A program made the position numbers and the translations under genes. Shown in pieces: positions 35,997 through 48,199 of a stretch of 64,000 nt of DNA. The stretch spans positions 62,001-126,000 of the forward strand of contig JAESUZ010004130.1 in NCBI GenBank assembly GCA_017311185.1. The letters are read 5' to 3'. A model generated the notes under the pieces. It did no database searches. It had not been told where the DNA came from and was given only the letters and a program-made list of their open reading frames with translations. Source of the stretch: Proteles cristata cristata (Eukaryota; Chordata; Mammalia; Carnivora; Hyaenidae). Position 1 is the stretch's first letter, and every line of letters begins with the position of its first letter.

Positions 35997-37480
35997 ATGG
36001 ATACGCCGCTCAGGCGCAGTCGGCGGCTGGAAGGCCTAAACCCCGAACCCCCCGACACCCCCAGTGCAGTTTCACAGGCGAGACGGGCCCTTGTGGAGTT
36101 CAGGTCGGACGCAGAAGAAACGAGGGAGCCCGGGTCTCCTCGGAGTGTGCAGCAACCCGGCCTGGAGTCCCCCCGGCGTCAGCCGGAGACAAGCCCGGGA
36201 TCCCCTGTTCTACCGCAGGATGCAGGTTTGGGGTCCCCCCAAAGGGAGTCGGAGCAGAGCCCAGGGTCCCTCCAGCGCCAGCAAGATCCAGGCCTGGAGT
36301 CGCCCCAAACACTTCCGGAGTCGAGTCCAGTATTCCCCGGCCTTCAGCCAAAGCCAACTGGAGAGTCAGCAGAGTTCTCCCAGGCCCAAGAAGAGCTGGA
36401 CTCGGTGTTGACCCTGAATAAGAAGGAGCTGGCCCCGGGCTCTCCCCGACATCAGCTGCAGCCGGGCCCAGCATCACCAGAGCCTTACCCGGGTCAGCAA
36501 GCGCCGGGTCCGGAGCCCTCGCGGCCACTACAGGAGCTGACAGCGCAGTCACCCGGCTCGCCCAGCGGTCAGCACGAACCGAGCAAGCCACCTCCGGCCG
36601 GGGAGCCGGCGAGAAGCAGCTTCGGGGCAAAGAAGCGGACAAGCTCTCCAGCCCAGGCTCCGGCCTCCAAGAAGTTGAAGGAGGTGGAGGAGGTTCCTGT
36701 AATCCCTAAGGGAAAGCCCAAATCTGGGCGAGTGTGGAAGGACCGCTCCAAGAAAAGGTGAAGTTGGAGACAGCGGGGCGGGGGGTGTGGTTCTGCGCGG
36801 TGTTGGGGTGCCTGTGCAGCATGGAGAGGGGCCCTGGGTTGGAGAGAGGTTACATTCGGGGGTGGGGGGGGGGTCTCACACAAACAGGTAATTACAATCA
36901 GAATGTAGTAAAATGCCCTTGGGAACCCAGGAGGGTGAGACCCAGCCCTCTGATGTGATGTGATGCTTTCCTCCGCGGAGGACCTGTGGACCTCTCCTGT
37001 AGCACCTTATTCGTGTATTCCTTCAACAAGCATTATCTTTGCCCTCTTCCTAGCGAGGGAAAGCAGAAGCAAGTAAACCAGCCATTACTCGGTAAGAAGC
37101 AGTGAGGTCTTCACCAGCTTGTACCTGGCCCAGTGACTTGCCTCTGTGATAAAAAGTATCCCCGAGCCCTGAGGATTTAGAATACTGCTAAGCACCTTGG
37201 TAAGGAGGAGCCAGGACAAAGGCCTTGCAAAGGGAAAGACCAGTGTGCATCATGTCATTGAATCTGCACATCAGGACTGTGAAGCAGCAGGTGTTAAAAT
37301 TATGCTCAGTTTGGGGCACCTAGGTGGCTTAGTCGGTTAAGCGTCCAACTTTCGCTTAGGTCATGATCTCGCTGTTCGTGGGTTCGAGCCCCGCGTCGGG
37401 CTCTGTGCTGACTGCCAGCTCAGAGCCTGAAGCCTGTTTCAGTCTGTGACTCCTCTCTCTCTGACCCTCCCCTGCTCATG

Positions 37481-37514
<34 letters not shown>

Positions 37515-40500
37515 GAAATAAATTTAAAAAAAAAAACATTAAAAACAAATTATGCTCAGTTTACATAGGAGGCAATCAAGGCTGTGCGGAGAAATGGGGT
37601 GCAGGGGGTTGTATCAGACCATAGGAGGTCAGGGATGAAAGCAGAGAGACCAGTAAGGAGGCAGTGGTGGTAGAAATAAAACATGTTCAGAAGGTGCAGG
37701 CAGGCCTTGTGGATGAGGGCCAGGGGGCCACTGAGTTGATGTTTGGGGTCTTTGAGGAAGCAGCTTTGGCGGGTAGTGAGTGAGCCCAGAGACCGTGGAG
37801 GGGTAGCACCTGCGGCAGGAGGTACATTCCAGCAAAAGGAACCTATGGAGGGAGGCAGTTAGCTGGGAAGGCCCCACCTTCCGTGCTGATGCCAAGCGCC
37901 CCCTTGCACAGGGCTCCTTGGGTGTGCCATCCCCCTTCCCTGAAGAGCGGTGTTTATTGGGGACGCACCATGTGCAGAGCATTGTGTTGAACACTCCACC
38001 CTTGTCTCAACTGATCTCCCCACCGCCCTTTGAAATAGGAACCATTCCCGTCTCCGCATAACATGGGAAGGCGCTGAAACTCTCAGGCTCCCTTGCCCAA
38101 GGTCACTCAAGTAGTAGGCGGGGGATTCAGGCCCTGAAACCCAGGCCTGCCTGCCTGCCCTCTCTGCCTCTAGGTAAAGCCGGTGCTCTTGAACTGCACT
38201 GCCGCAGGAGTTAAGCCGCCAGCACATGTGGCAATTTAAATTGAAGTTGGTTAAAATTTAAACACTTAAAAATTGCAATTCCTCCGGCACACCGGCCACA
38301 TTTCAAGTGCTCACCTTGCCAGAGCGACTGGCGACCACCTTACAGGACGATGTAGATACAGAGCGTGTCCGGCACTACAGTATGCATGCTCTCCTTGGCT
38401 GGGCTGCTCCAGAAACATGCAGCATTGCGTCCTGTGACTGTGTGTGTGTCCAAGCCCCCACTTCCTCGTCCCTTTGGGTTTCTCGCAACTGGGGTGGGGA
38501 GGAAGTCTGTGCTCAGGAAGCCAGGAATTGGGCACCAGGTCCTTGGGGAGAGGGCGAAGGAGCAGTGCATGTATATGGGGGGGGTTCTGGGGTCAGAACT
38601 AGGCTGAAGGTGGACAAACCTGGGGTCAAGGTCCAGGCTATGTGTACCAGACTCCTGGGGAGCAGGAAGGGGGGAAGATGACCCAGGAGAGCAGAAACGC
38701 TTGACCCTTCCCCACAGAGGGGAGTGTGCTTCTCCCATCGAGTGTCTCACGGAGGCCTGGGCGAAGTTGGACATCCCGCTGGGCTTCCCTGCCCTGTGGT
38801 CCCAGACCCCACTTCTGCTTCCGGCCAGGGGCCCTGCCACCCTCTGGGCACAGGTGGGAGCCCCTCACCCCCACCCCCAGGCCCATCACAGCAGCCACCA
38901 GCTCAGGCCCCTGAAGAGCTTTCAGAAGTCAAGAAATTGGCAGGGGAGGCAAAAAGGCCACTAGGAGAGGATCTGCTAAGGAGAAAAAGCCCACGGGACA
39001 CCCAGGAAGACTTTAGATAGTTCTAGGAGAAAGACCTATGGAAAAGGGGAGAGCATGGCTAAGTGAGCCCCCGTGTCCCCCTCGCCTGCTCAATAGCACT
39101 CACAGTCTAAGTGGTCCAGCTTCATCTCGCTCCTTGACATTCCTTTCTGTTTCTTCTTGGAATATTTTCCAGCACATCCTAGATAGATTGTCGCGCATGT
39201 GCAACCTTGCAGTCTAACAGAGAACATCCCGTTTCTCCTGTGACTATAATGTCACTGTCACACTTAGGAAAATCAGGATGTCCCCTGTTACCTGATTGAG
39301 ATGCCAGAATGAGAGATTCTGAATCATTCATTACAGAAACCCATAACCACCCACACAGTTCTGAAATGGAACAGGCCGGCCCCGGAGGGAGGGAGCCCTG
39401 TCTCCAGAAGCATTAGCGCCCACACTGGCTTTGTTTGGCGGAAGCAGTAGAACTTTACGGAAAGGCTGTGTGGTCTGGACTCTGGTCACAGACAGAGCTT
39501 TCAGCCTTGACTGCTGTTCAGATACAAGGGGACCTTGGGCAACGATTCAGCCTCTTTGAGCCTTGGTTTGCCCCTCTGTGAAATGGAGAGAACAAGAGCC
39601 CCCATCTCAGAGACCTATAACTAGGGCTTAAGAAATGGCATGATTGGGGCCCATTCCTGCCCCCAAGTTTCTGCAGACCCGGAGGGCTGACTGCCTGGCA
39701 AGCAGGCGGGAGGGGATGCCATTCTGCTTGGGTTCTGGGGAAAAAGGTCAGGAGCCGAGAGGAGAGTGGGCATTGGTGGCCGACATGAGCGCCCCGTCGT
39801 CTCCCATACAGGTTCTCCCAGATGGTCCAGGACAAGCCCCTCCGCACCTCCTGGCAACGGAAGATGAAGGAACGGCAGGAGAGGAAGCTGGCCAAGAACT
39901 TTGCCCGGCACCTGGAGGAGGAGAAGGAGAGGCGCCGGCAGGTGAGGGGCCAGCCAGCCGGGCCAAGGCTGGAGCTCAGGGGCCTGAGCTGGTGGCTGCT
40001 GTGATGGGCCTGAGGGTGGGGGTGAGGGGCTCCCACCTGTGCCCAGAGGGTGGCAGGGCCCCTGGCCGGAAGCAGAAGTGGGGTCTGGGACCACAGGGCA
40101 GGGAAGCCCAGCGGGATGTCCAACTTCGCCCAGGCCTCCGTGAGACACTCGATGGGAGGAGGCCAGTATGAAGCCCCCCAGTGGCCCTCACTGACGACAG
40201 AAGCATTTGGTGAGATGGGCTCAGGGGTCTTCACTCAGATGGAAAAGCCTAAAGTCTCATCCCTGAATCATTGCCGTCGTTCTCCAAGAAGCAGCCACCA
40301 CGCAGGTGTCTGCAGAGTGGATGCCCCACACGCTCCTCCGCGGTCTCCCTGACTCCTCCCCCGGCCAGAGATGCCCCATCAGAGCTTCCCCTCCCCGCCC
40401 CTGACGCCAGGAAGCCCCAGGGCGCCACACAGAGCACACAGGTCCGGGGCCATCGCACCAGGACTGGCGTTGCCAGAGGAATGTCACTTGCCTAATGATC

Positions 40501-42001
40501 CCAGGGTCACGGGAGGAGCCACAGGCACCTCACCCCCAGTCTGGTCACTGAGGGAAAAGGACTGGGCTGGTCACTCGGTTGTTTGTGACCCACTTTGAGC
40601 TGCCCCGGCTCAGCCTGTGGCCGAGGCCCTGCAGATGGTGAGGCTGCCGGGTGCCAAGTCCTTGTCTCACTTCCTGTGCGGCCCTGACTCCCTCTGGGGC
40701 AAGACAGGCCTTCTTGTCACCGCCCCTCAAGAGTGCAGCAGCCCAGCCGTCCCCCTGAGGGGGGCCCAAGTCTCACTTCTCCTTTCTCCCTGAAGGCCCA
40801 GGCCACCCCTGTTCCGCCCAGAGGCCAGGCGAGGCTCCTGACCATGCATTGACCTCAGAGCGCCATCCCCTCAGGCCCCACCAGGGACAGCAGTCTGCAT
40901 AGCCAGAAGGCACTGGACTCCCCCTTAGACTCCAGCTAGATGCGTCATTGGAGTGTTCCCAGCAGGCCGGGTGCTGTTCCAAGGCCGGTGCATGTAGTCA
41001 TTCGTTTATTCCTCAGGACAATCCTGTGTGACCCTGTTCGCTTTAAAAGACAGGGCCTTGAGGCACACAGAGGCTAAACAGCTTGGCCAAGGTTACCCAT
41101 CTAGAAGTAGCAGAGTCCAGATTTGAGCCGGGGCTGGAGAGCTCGGGGGCCTCTTTTCTGTAGCCTCCACCCTTCCCAGCCCCACGCCTGGTTGCACCTT
41201 AGGAGACCCTGAGGGAGTGAGAATGAGGGAGAGAGCCAGGCCACCTCTCCTCCCCTGGCAGTTGATGAGGGGCTGGTGCCAGGGGCCATCTGGCACATGC
41301 CCGGGTTTCCAGGCGGGGAGCCACCTGTGTCTTCTCCCTCCGCCCGCCCCCATCCTCCAATCTGAGCTGCGTGACCAGGCGCCCACCTGTCCACTGCAGT
41401 CAGGAATTTCCCCGCCACGGTAGGCCTCTCGTCCCATGGGCGTCCCTCCTCGCTGCGCCCCCCCCCCTCCCCAATACCACAGTCGGGCCAAGGTGAGAAG
41501 ACCTTTGCTCTCCTCCCTGGGAAGTCAGCCAGCTCTCTGGGGCCTAAGAGACCAGCGCAGCCCCAGCTCCCCCACTCAAATCCCTGTCGCCTGTGTGTTC
41601 CAGGAGAAGAAACAGCGCCGGGCCGAAAACCTGAAACGCCGCCTGGAGAATGAGCGGAGGGCAGAGGTTGTCCAAGTGGTGAGTGTTGTCCCGCTCGGGG
41701 GTCTGAACCATGTGCCGGGCCGGGCGCTGTGTTCCAGAGGCCTTGGCACGCCTTCCTCGCGGCCTCCGCTCCTGCTGCGTGTGCCCCGGGCTGCTGTGGG
41801 GAGGCCTCCCTTCCCGGGGCACAGAGCAGACACAGCCGCGCTGATGCCTCCTCCCCCCACCCCCAGATCCGAAACCCTGCCAAGCTCAAGCGGGCAAAGA
41901 AGAAGCAGCTTCGCTCCATCGAGAAGCGGGACACGCTGGCGCTGCTGCAGACGCAGCCCCCCCGGCGGCCAGCAGCCGAGATCCAAGTCCGGGACACGTA
42001 G
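35997..42001 (+). CDS. CCDC86: CCDC86, coiled-coil domain protein 86 (cyclon), complete
   Basis: Nuclear/nucleolar coiled-coil protein, reported as cytokine-induced, with a role in cell proliferation and ribosome-related or mitotic functions. Coding exons are 35997-36757, 39812-39941, 41604-41678 and 41867-42001, which sum to 1,101 nt or 366 residues (human about 360). Exon 1 encodes [14 protein letters not shown] and then a long disordered region with repeated SPxRQ/SPG units (about residues 45-215) and the basic [17 protein letters not shown] stretch. Exons 2-4 encode the conserved C-terminal part: [16 protein letters not shown], an E/K/R-rich coiled coil and [14 protein letters not shown]. 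All borders are GT-AG and phases match (2, 0, 0). The ATG has a strong GCCATGG context. An in-frame upstream ATG at 35928 has a weak context and sits in the promoter motif cluster, so I prefer 35997. Neighbours PTGDR2 and MS4A10 agree with human 11q12. Confidence 0.95.
37312..37548 (+). repeat. CAN-type SINE, young subfamily, in CCDC86 intron 1
   Basis: Head GGGGCACCTAGGTGGCTTAG, tail CCTAGAAATAAATTTAAAA. The duplication AAATTATGCTCAGTTT is on both sides. Confidence 0.92.
38732..38914 (+). repeat. Left arm of 183-bp inverted duplication (CCDC86 intron 1)
   Basis: These 183 bp recur in reverse complement at 39976-40158 with a single mismatch (a C/T in the C-rich run near 38877) and no gap. 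It is not a SINE. The right arm lies 34 bp after CCDC86 exon 2. Confidence 0.95.
39525..39625 (+). repeat. MIR fragment in CCDC86 intron 1
   Basis: GGACCTTGGGCAACGATTCAG ... CCTCTGTGAAATGG matches the MIR 3' core. Confidence 0.55.
39976..40158 (-). repeat. Right arm of 183-bp inverted duplication (CCDC86 intron 2)
   Basis: Reverse complement of 38732-38914, 182 of 183 bases identical. The arms are separated by 1,061 bp that contain exon 2 (39812-39941). Confidence 0.95.
40985..41150 (-). repeat. MIR fragment in CCDC86 intron 2
   Basis: Reverse-strand core: GGCACACAGAGGCTAAACAG followed by CTTGGCCAAGGTTACCCA. Confidence 0.55.
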
Positions 42002-44042
42002 AGGCCGTCTGTGGCAGACACCGCACTTCTCTGGCCGCTGGTCACACCCTTTGCGGGTCGCGGCACCTGCAGCTCTACCCCACTCCACCTCTCCCCTCCC
42101 CGCCCCACCCTCCCCATCCCACCCCACCCCTCCCCACAAGGGCTCTGAGCCTTTGAGGGCTCTGGGGCCTGGAGGGAGCCTGGGACCTGGCTGAGACCAG
42201 AGGAGGGAAGAGGTTCAGCACTCTCTCCTCCTTCCCCCTCCTTCAACAAGTGCCTTGCAGCCAAGAAGAGCAAATTCTCTGGTTCCTCGGGGAGCAGACA
42301 TCTGGAGGGTGATTCTCCAAATGTGTTTCTGTCTCAAGGTCCCTCTGCAGCCCACTGACTGTCACCCGGCAGACTGAACCCGATGCCCCTTTCTTCTCTA
42401 CGCCGAAAGATGAAGGCGGGAAGGTTGCAGGGAGCCAGGTCCCCCAGTTCCCTGCCTTCTGTACCGGATGCCACAGAAGTCCCAAAGATCTGATTCACGC
42501 CATGCAGTCTGCATCAAAAATATTTATTGAAAGCCTGGTGTACACAGGCACAATTCTAGGTCTCAGGGAATACGGAGGCCCATGCCAACAAGGAGCTTTC
42601 ATTCTGATGGAGAAAACCTAATAAACGAAAAAACAGTATTGTGTTTCAGGCGGTGGGAAGCGCTGCAAGTAAGGCAGGGGAGGAGGAGGCTGGCAGGGCA
42701 CGTGGCGGAGTGTTAAGGTGGGTGTGCGTCCAGCCAGCCGTGCGTTTGCTGAGCACCTGGCCGCGGGCAAAGCCCAGCACCAAGGTACCCAGTAAGCTGG
42801 CCGGCCCAGCCTCTGGGACCCCAGCCAGGAGTGGCACAGGCGCCACTGGACCAAGAGCCCAAGGGGGCTCCTCCCTCCACTCCTCCAGGGACGTTTTGCC
42901 CACCAGCTCCTGGCAGCAACTCTGTGCCTGGCCTCGGGACAGACCTAAACGCAGCCATCTTTGTCCTCCAGGCCGTGGTGGCTAGGGGGAGCACGTGGCT
43001 CGGTGGATGTGCTACGAGGGAGATTGAGTAGCCCTTCACACCTGCAGATTGGAAGGGCCGACTGCCCAGCCGCTGCTGGTCAGGAGGCGGGTTGCAAAGA
43101 TTTGGGGATTGCCAGTGTTGCCCACTGGGCATCCCATGGAATACCAGGCCAATATAGGTGTCAGATTCGCAAGGAAATGTCCCGTGCTGGGGTCTCCGGG
43201 GCTGCTGTACAGGTGCAAACACTAAACACCGAGAAGACCCTCAGCAAGGATGCCCGTTGCATTTGGATGAGCCCAGCGCCACCATGACAGCCCTTGCTTT
43301 TGCTACTTTATGAGTAAAGCCTTATAAAAAGACCTTGCCTTTCTACCCAGGACAGAGCTGGGCCAGAGGGTAGACATGGTGCTCCTTGCGGTCACTACAT
43401 TCAGTGCCCTGGGTATGTTGGGGGGTGTTCTTTACTTCATGGTAATTGAACGTGTAATATTTAGTAGCATGCAGACCCTGTACTTTGGGCAAGTGGATTA
43501 ATCTCTTTGTGCCTCGGTCTGATCATGGAACCCACCCTCAAGATTGTGGGACACAGCATCTAGCTCAGTAGACGGTGGCTGAGTGACTAAGAGGTTAGAA
43601 GGGGCCAATGCTTCCCAAACCCTCCTCTGCTTCCTATCCCAAAACCCATCACTGGTTTCGTGTAAAAACACTCCCCACCCACCCTTCCCCCTCCCACCAT
43701 CTGGTAGAGTTGAGCTTCAGGGTGAGTGCGTCCTGCGTGCCGTGGGAGTCCACAACCCAGTGGGAGAAATCTTGTGGTTTTCACCATGTGTCGCCCCAAA
43801 TGGAGTCCGCCGGCCAGCTGCGCTGACCTCGCCTCCTGGGAGCTTGCTAGAAATGCTGAACCTCGGCGTCCCGCCCGCCTGCTGAAGACTCAGAAAGACC
43901 GAGGAGGCGGGGCGCTCCACAATGCAGATCCCTGGGTCGCTGCTGCCAGGGGTCCCCCTCCGGAAGCCCTAGCTCGGCTTCGCCGCCCTCCTCTGCCTCC
44001 CTGGGTGGGGGGGAGGGGGAAAGGCCTCGGGCCGGCCGCTAT
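42002..44042. other. Interval between CCDC86 and PTGDR2 (both 3' ends)
   Basis: Tail-to-tail interval. It begins with the CCDC86 3' UTR; an AATAAA at 42620-42625 could be its poly(A) signal. No PTGDR2 poly(A) site can be fixed. A MIR-like stretch lies around 43440-43600. No further gene is seen. Confidence 0.5.
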
Positions 44043-45245
44043 CTACCCCGAGGTGGTGCTCAGCGCCCGGTTCAGGGGGCCTCTCTCGTCCTGGGACCGG
44101 GCGCGCGACCTCTGCGGGGACGCCACGGCGCCGCCCCGCAGCCAGGCGAGCAGGCGCGCGGGCCCGGCGGGCCGGCGGCCGGGGGCGGGGCCGGGGGCGG
44201 GGCGGGGGCCGGAGGCGCGGCGGCGGCGGCTGCTGCCCAGGCCGCCCAGCTCGCTGTCGTCCAGCAGCACGCTCTCCAGCACGCTCCGCAGCGAGCGCCG
44301 CAGCTTGCGCAGCACGTCGGGGCAGGTGAGCACGTAGAGCAGCGGGTTGACCACGCTGTTGATGAAGGCCAGGCTGGTGACGAAGGGCAGGCCGCGCCAC
44401 ACGAGCGGCCGCAGCGTCGCGTCGGCGTGCGCGCGCGCCTCCAGCAGGCTGAACACGTGGTAGGGCCCCCAGCAGAGCGCGAAGGCCGCCACCACGGCCG
44501 CCACCAGGCGCACGAAGCGGCTGGGCCGCCGGCGGCCGCGGTGGTGCAGCTGCACGCTCACGACCGCGTGGCTCGAGGCGATGATGGCCAGCGGCACGAC
44601 GAAGGCCAGCAGGAACTTGCTGACGGCCAGGGCCGCCTGGCGCGAGTTGCACGTGGCGTCGCGATCGGGCCCCGGGTTCAGGAGCAGCACGTTGTAGTAG
44701 CACATGATGCGGCCGTCCAGCCGCGGGATGGTGTCCCGGAACACGAAGTAGGGCACGGTGTTGAGCACGGCCAGGGCCCAGAGCGCCAGGCAGAGCTTGT
44801 GGGCCGCGGCCACCGTGCGGTGGTTCTGCGCCCACACGGGCCGCACCACCTGCAGGCAGCGGTCCAGGCTGATGGCGCTGAGCAGGAAGCCGCTGGCGAA
44901 CATGTTGAGGAAGAAGATGGAGGAGTGCAGTTTGCAGAAGGTGGTGCCCAGCTCCCACGAGTGGCCCACGGCCAGGAAATAAGTGAAGAAGGGCAGGGAG
45001 GCGGTGGCCAGCAGGTCGGACAGCGCCAGGTGCAGCACCCACGTGGTGACCACCGTCTGGCGCATGCGGCAGCCCACCACGAAGAGGATGAGTCCGTTCT
45101 CCACCAGGCCCAGCAGCGACGCCAGCCCGTGCAGCAGCACCGACGCGTGGTCCATGTAGCGGATGCTCGAGTTGCTGTGGCTTTGGATGCGGCTCATCTG
45201 CTCCAGGACCGGGCAGAGCGGCTTGAGCGTGACGTTGGCAGACAT
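44043..45245 (-). CDS. PTGDR2: PTGDR2, prostaglandin D2 receptor 2 (CRTH2), complete
   Basis: Class A GPCR for prostaglandin D2 (Gi-coupled) on Th2 cells, eosinophils and basophils; it drives chemotaxis. The whole coding region lies in one exon, 400 residues (human 395). Seven spans are evident. There are N-terminal glycosylation sites NVT (4-6) and NSS (25-27), Cys104/Cys182 for the loop disulfide, and LDRC (127-130) in place of DRY, as in the human receptor. CWGPY lies in span 6 and NPLLY (300-304) in span 7. Arg170, Lys210 and Tyr262, which hold the carboxylate of ligands in the human receptor, are present. The tail carries DDSELGG and a serine/threonine-rich end (LNRALSTTSG); the segment at about 345-390 is R/P/G-rich and differs from human. 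A splice acceptor (CCCACCACAG) lies 8 bp before the ATG, which suggests a separate 5' noncoding exon. Very high GC also gives long spurious frames on the other strand. Confidence 0.97.
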   Translation of the reverse strand: MSANVTLKPLCPVLEQMSRIQSHSNSSIRYMDHASVLLHGLASLLGLVENGLILFVVGCRMRQTVVTTWVLHLALSDLLATASLPFFTYFLAVGHSWELGTTFCKLHSSIFFLNMFASGFLLSAISLDRCLQVVRPVWAQNHRTVAAAHKLCLALWALAVLNTVPYFVFRDTIPRLDGRIMCYYNVLLLNPGPDRDATCNSRQAALAVSKFLLAFVVPLAIIASSHAVVSVQLHHRGRRRPSRFVRLVAAVVAAFALCWGPYHVFSLLEARAHADATLRPLVWRGLPFVTSLAFINSVVNPLLYVLTCPDVLRKLRRSLRSVLESVLLDDSELGGLGSSRRRRASGPRPAPGPAPGRRPAGPARLLAWLRGGAVASPQRSRARSQDERGPLNRALSTTSG

Positions 45246-45443
45246 GGTGTGCTCTGTGGTGGGGGGGTGCTGAGGTAGGCAGTGTGAGGGCGTTGGGTGG
45301 GGGGCAGCGAGGGGACCCTCCCCAGGCGATTGGGATCTGACCCCTGAATGGTATAAGTGAGGCCAGCAGGGATTGGTGACATTGGGATTGGTGACATTGA
45401 GCCAAGCAGCCAGGTTGGGAGAAGAACATCCCAGGGGAACGCC

Positions 45444-45645
45444 CGCTCACTGTGCGACCTTGGGCGAGCCCCTTAACCTTCCCGGGCCTGCTTTCTCCTC
45501 TGTGACATGGCCATCTGTCATAACAAGACCTAGCTCGTAGGGCTGTTGGGAGTGCTCAGCAAGCTAATATACATAAGCATTTAGAGCAGAGCCCAGCACA
45601 CCGGAAGCACCATGTCAGTGCTGTGGCTGTTATTAGCAGGTCCCC
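45444..45645 (+). repeat. MIR element
   Basis: CTGTGCGACCTTGGGCGAGC, TTTCTCCTCTGTGACATGG and AGCCCAGCACACCGGAAGCA follow the MIR consensus over about 200 bp. Confidence 0.7.
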
Positions 45646-47560
45646 GAGGGCTACCCGGAGAAATAGAAACGAGCCCAGGCCACACAGGACTCCAATCCCC
45701 TAGGGCACTGGGGCACGCAAGAGGCCCCACCTGAAGGATAGGAGGGGGAATGGGAGTGGAAGGGAGAGCCTGTGCCTTTAAGGGATGCACCCCCCCATCC
45801 ACAGCACCCCCAGGTCTTGCCTCTCTGCAGCTTGTCGGTGCAGCCTTTGGCTCCCACAATAGTGGCATGTCTGGTGTGTTGACTTTGTACGGTGGAGCCA
45901 GCCCCTCCCCTGATAGTTGGAGAGGAAATAAGATAAGACTAGGGAGAGAGCTAGGGCATGAGGAACTACCAGACTGGGGCTCTGGTGGCCCAATGGGGCT
46001 GAGACTGTCACACGCCCGAGGGCGCCCAGCCGCCCAGCCTGCCCCGGGGAGACCCAGCCCATTCATTTACCCACTCGCTGGCGCATTCATTCCGCAGGTA
46101 GTGATTGAGAAACTACTCAGGTAAGTGCTGGGGCAGCCAGCCTCTGGCACGTGTACAGACTCCCCAGATGTACACCCCCACAGCTTCATCAAAACCCCCC
46201 CATTTCCTGATGTGAAGCTGGTTGAGATCCAGGAGGGCGGGGTGGCGGGGGAGGCTGCCGGCAGGAGGTCAGGGATGGCTGGCAGGGACTGGGAATTCAG
46301 ATTGTCCTGAGGCCCCACTATGTGCCAGAGACCCCAGTAGGTCCTTTACATAAGTGCTTTCTTGCTCAGGACTCTAGAAAAAAGGCGCTAGAACTTCACT
46401 CCGTCCCATTTTACAGGCGAGGAAGCTGAGGCTCAAGACACCCAAATAACACAGACAAGTGGAGAAGCAACAGTTTAGCGCTCAGCCAGTTTGTTCTCTT
46501 TCCTCTACCTCTGCTGTAAGCGAGACTTGGCAGAGGAGGAAGAGAAGAAAGTGGGGGGTGGTCTTCAGTACTCGCATTTCCAGGGGTAACACTGTCGGCC
46601 AGGATGAGAACCCCCAGTCTTCTCCAGGTACCACAGGCCTTTGGAAGGCAAGGCCCCAAGAAATCAAACTAGACCTTTCCAGGCAGATGAGTCCTGGGAG
46701 CTGGGGCTCGCAGGCAGATGGAGAGGGGGGTGAGCAGTGGGGGCTGTGCTCTCCGAGAATGCTTATGCTGCCTAAGATTTAGAGTTTCCAGAACAATTAC
46801 ACTCACGGTGATCCTGTGAGACCCCATTTTTCAGAAGAGAAAACTGAGGTTCAGAGAAGCATAGCAACTTGCCCACCATCGCTCAACTGCAGTGGTACAG
46901 CTGGGACTCCACCCTGCAGACAGATGAATGCCATCCCCTCAATGCTCTGGAACCTTCCCTTCAGCGCAGCAGCCTCTTCCCAGGTCCCATGGGATGCTCA
47001 GGGAGCACAGCGCTGCTACACACACCCTGGGGACCCATCGGGATCAGTCTTTCTGGCTGCATGGAGTCGGCCCCCAGCCTCCCGGGACATGGAGCCCAGC
47101 AGCCAGGGTCCCCCCTTGGCGGAGGTGAGGGGCAGAGAATGCAAGTTTTCAAGTCAGTGACCCTCAGACCGCTCCTGTCCGCCCACCCAGAGACTGCACG
47201 TGAGTCTGGGAAGAGAGGCTCTCGTGGCTTACCCCGGTGCCCGGCGTCTGGTGCATGCCCATGAAAATGCGCCCTTCCCCTCTCTGAGCAGTGTGTCTCA
47301 TCCACTCTTTGGGAAACCCGACCTCTACCATCCTGGCTGTTAAGAGCCTCTCCCCTGTGAAAACTGTGCCTCCGTGGATCCAGAGAGGGCACGAAGGCTG
47401 CCCAGGCCCCGGGCTCTTGCTGCTTCCTTACCTGGGCACAGAAGGAGCACAGGATTCCACCCCCAGAGACAGTCAGCGTCCGGTGGCAGCCAGATGGGGC
47501 ACCGGGCCGGCGGAGGCAGGGCAGTGAGGCTGAGGGAGGAAATAGCTATCAGCCCCGGAG

Positions 47561-47625
47561 ACTGTGTGTGTCTGTGTGTGTGTGTGCGCGCGTGCGCGTG
47601 TGTGTGCATGTGTGTGTGTGTCTGT
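47561..47625. repeat. (GT)n/(CG)n alternating tract
   Basis: GTGTGTGTCTGTGTGTG followed by GCGCGCGTGCGCG and further GT units. Alternating purine-pyrimidine tract. Confidence 0.85.
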
Positions 47626-48199
47626 TCAAGGGTGGGGTCTGGGGAAGGCGGGGACAGCTGACTTGTCACACTGGTATTCCAGTACCATTAATCTCCATCA
47701 ATGGGAAAGGGACGGAACTGCCAGCAGCCCATGCTCATTGCCACCACCACCACCCCCACCGCCTTACGTGGGAGATTTTGCAGAAGCCCCAGGTCCCTAC
47801 ACGTGCCCAGCGGGGGGGATGAGAGCATGTGTCGGGGGCTGCATTTTTGAGCGGCCGTTGGGGGAAGAGAGGGGCATGAGGAAGAAGACGTCTTGTGCAC
47901 ATGTCCACCCTCCTCCTCACCCCATAATCCTCAGGAAGGCAGGGCGTGGCAGTGGGAAGAGCTGGGGCCCAGCCAGCCCTGCAGCCCCGGCTGCGAGGTG
48001 AGCCAGGCCGGCTTTTGCCGTCCGTGAGCGGAGCCAGTGGTCTGCCTCGAAGTCTTGGCAGCGAGGTGCCTTCGTTCACAGAGTGCCCGGCACACAGTAG
48101 GTGCTCACAGAAATCAGTCCTTGTCCCCTCCAAGGGGGGGAAACGAGTAGAGGCCATAGGGCAAGGGCAATGCAGCTTTTATTTAAAGTGGGCTCAGAG

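Noticed and set aside
44427..45278. 283-codon open frame on the plus strand over PTGDR2
   Set aside because: Antisense shadow of the GC-rich receptor exon, composed of H, Q, A and R; no independent support.
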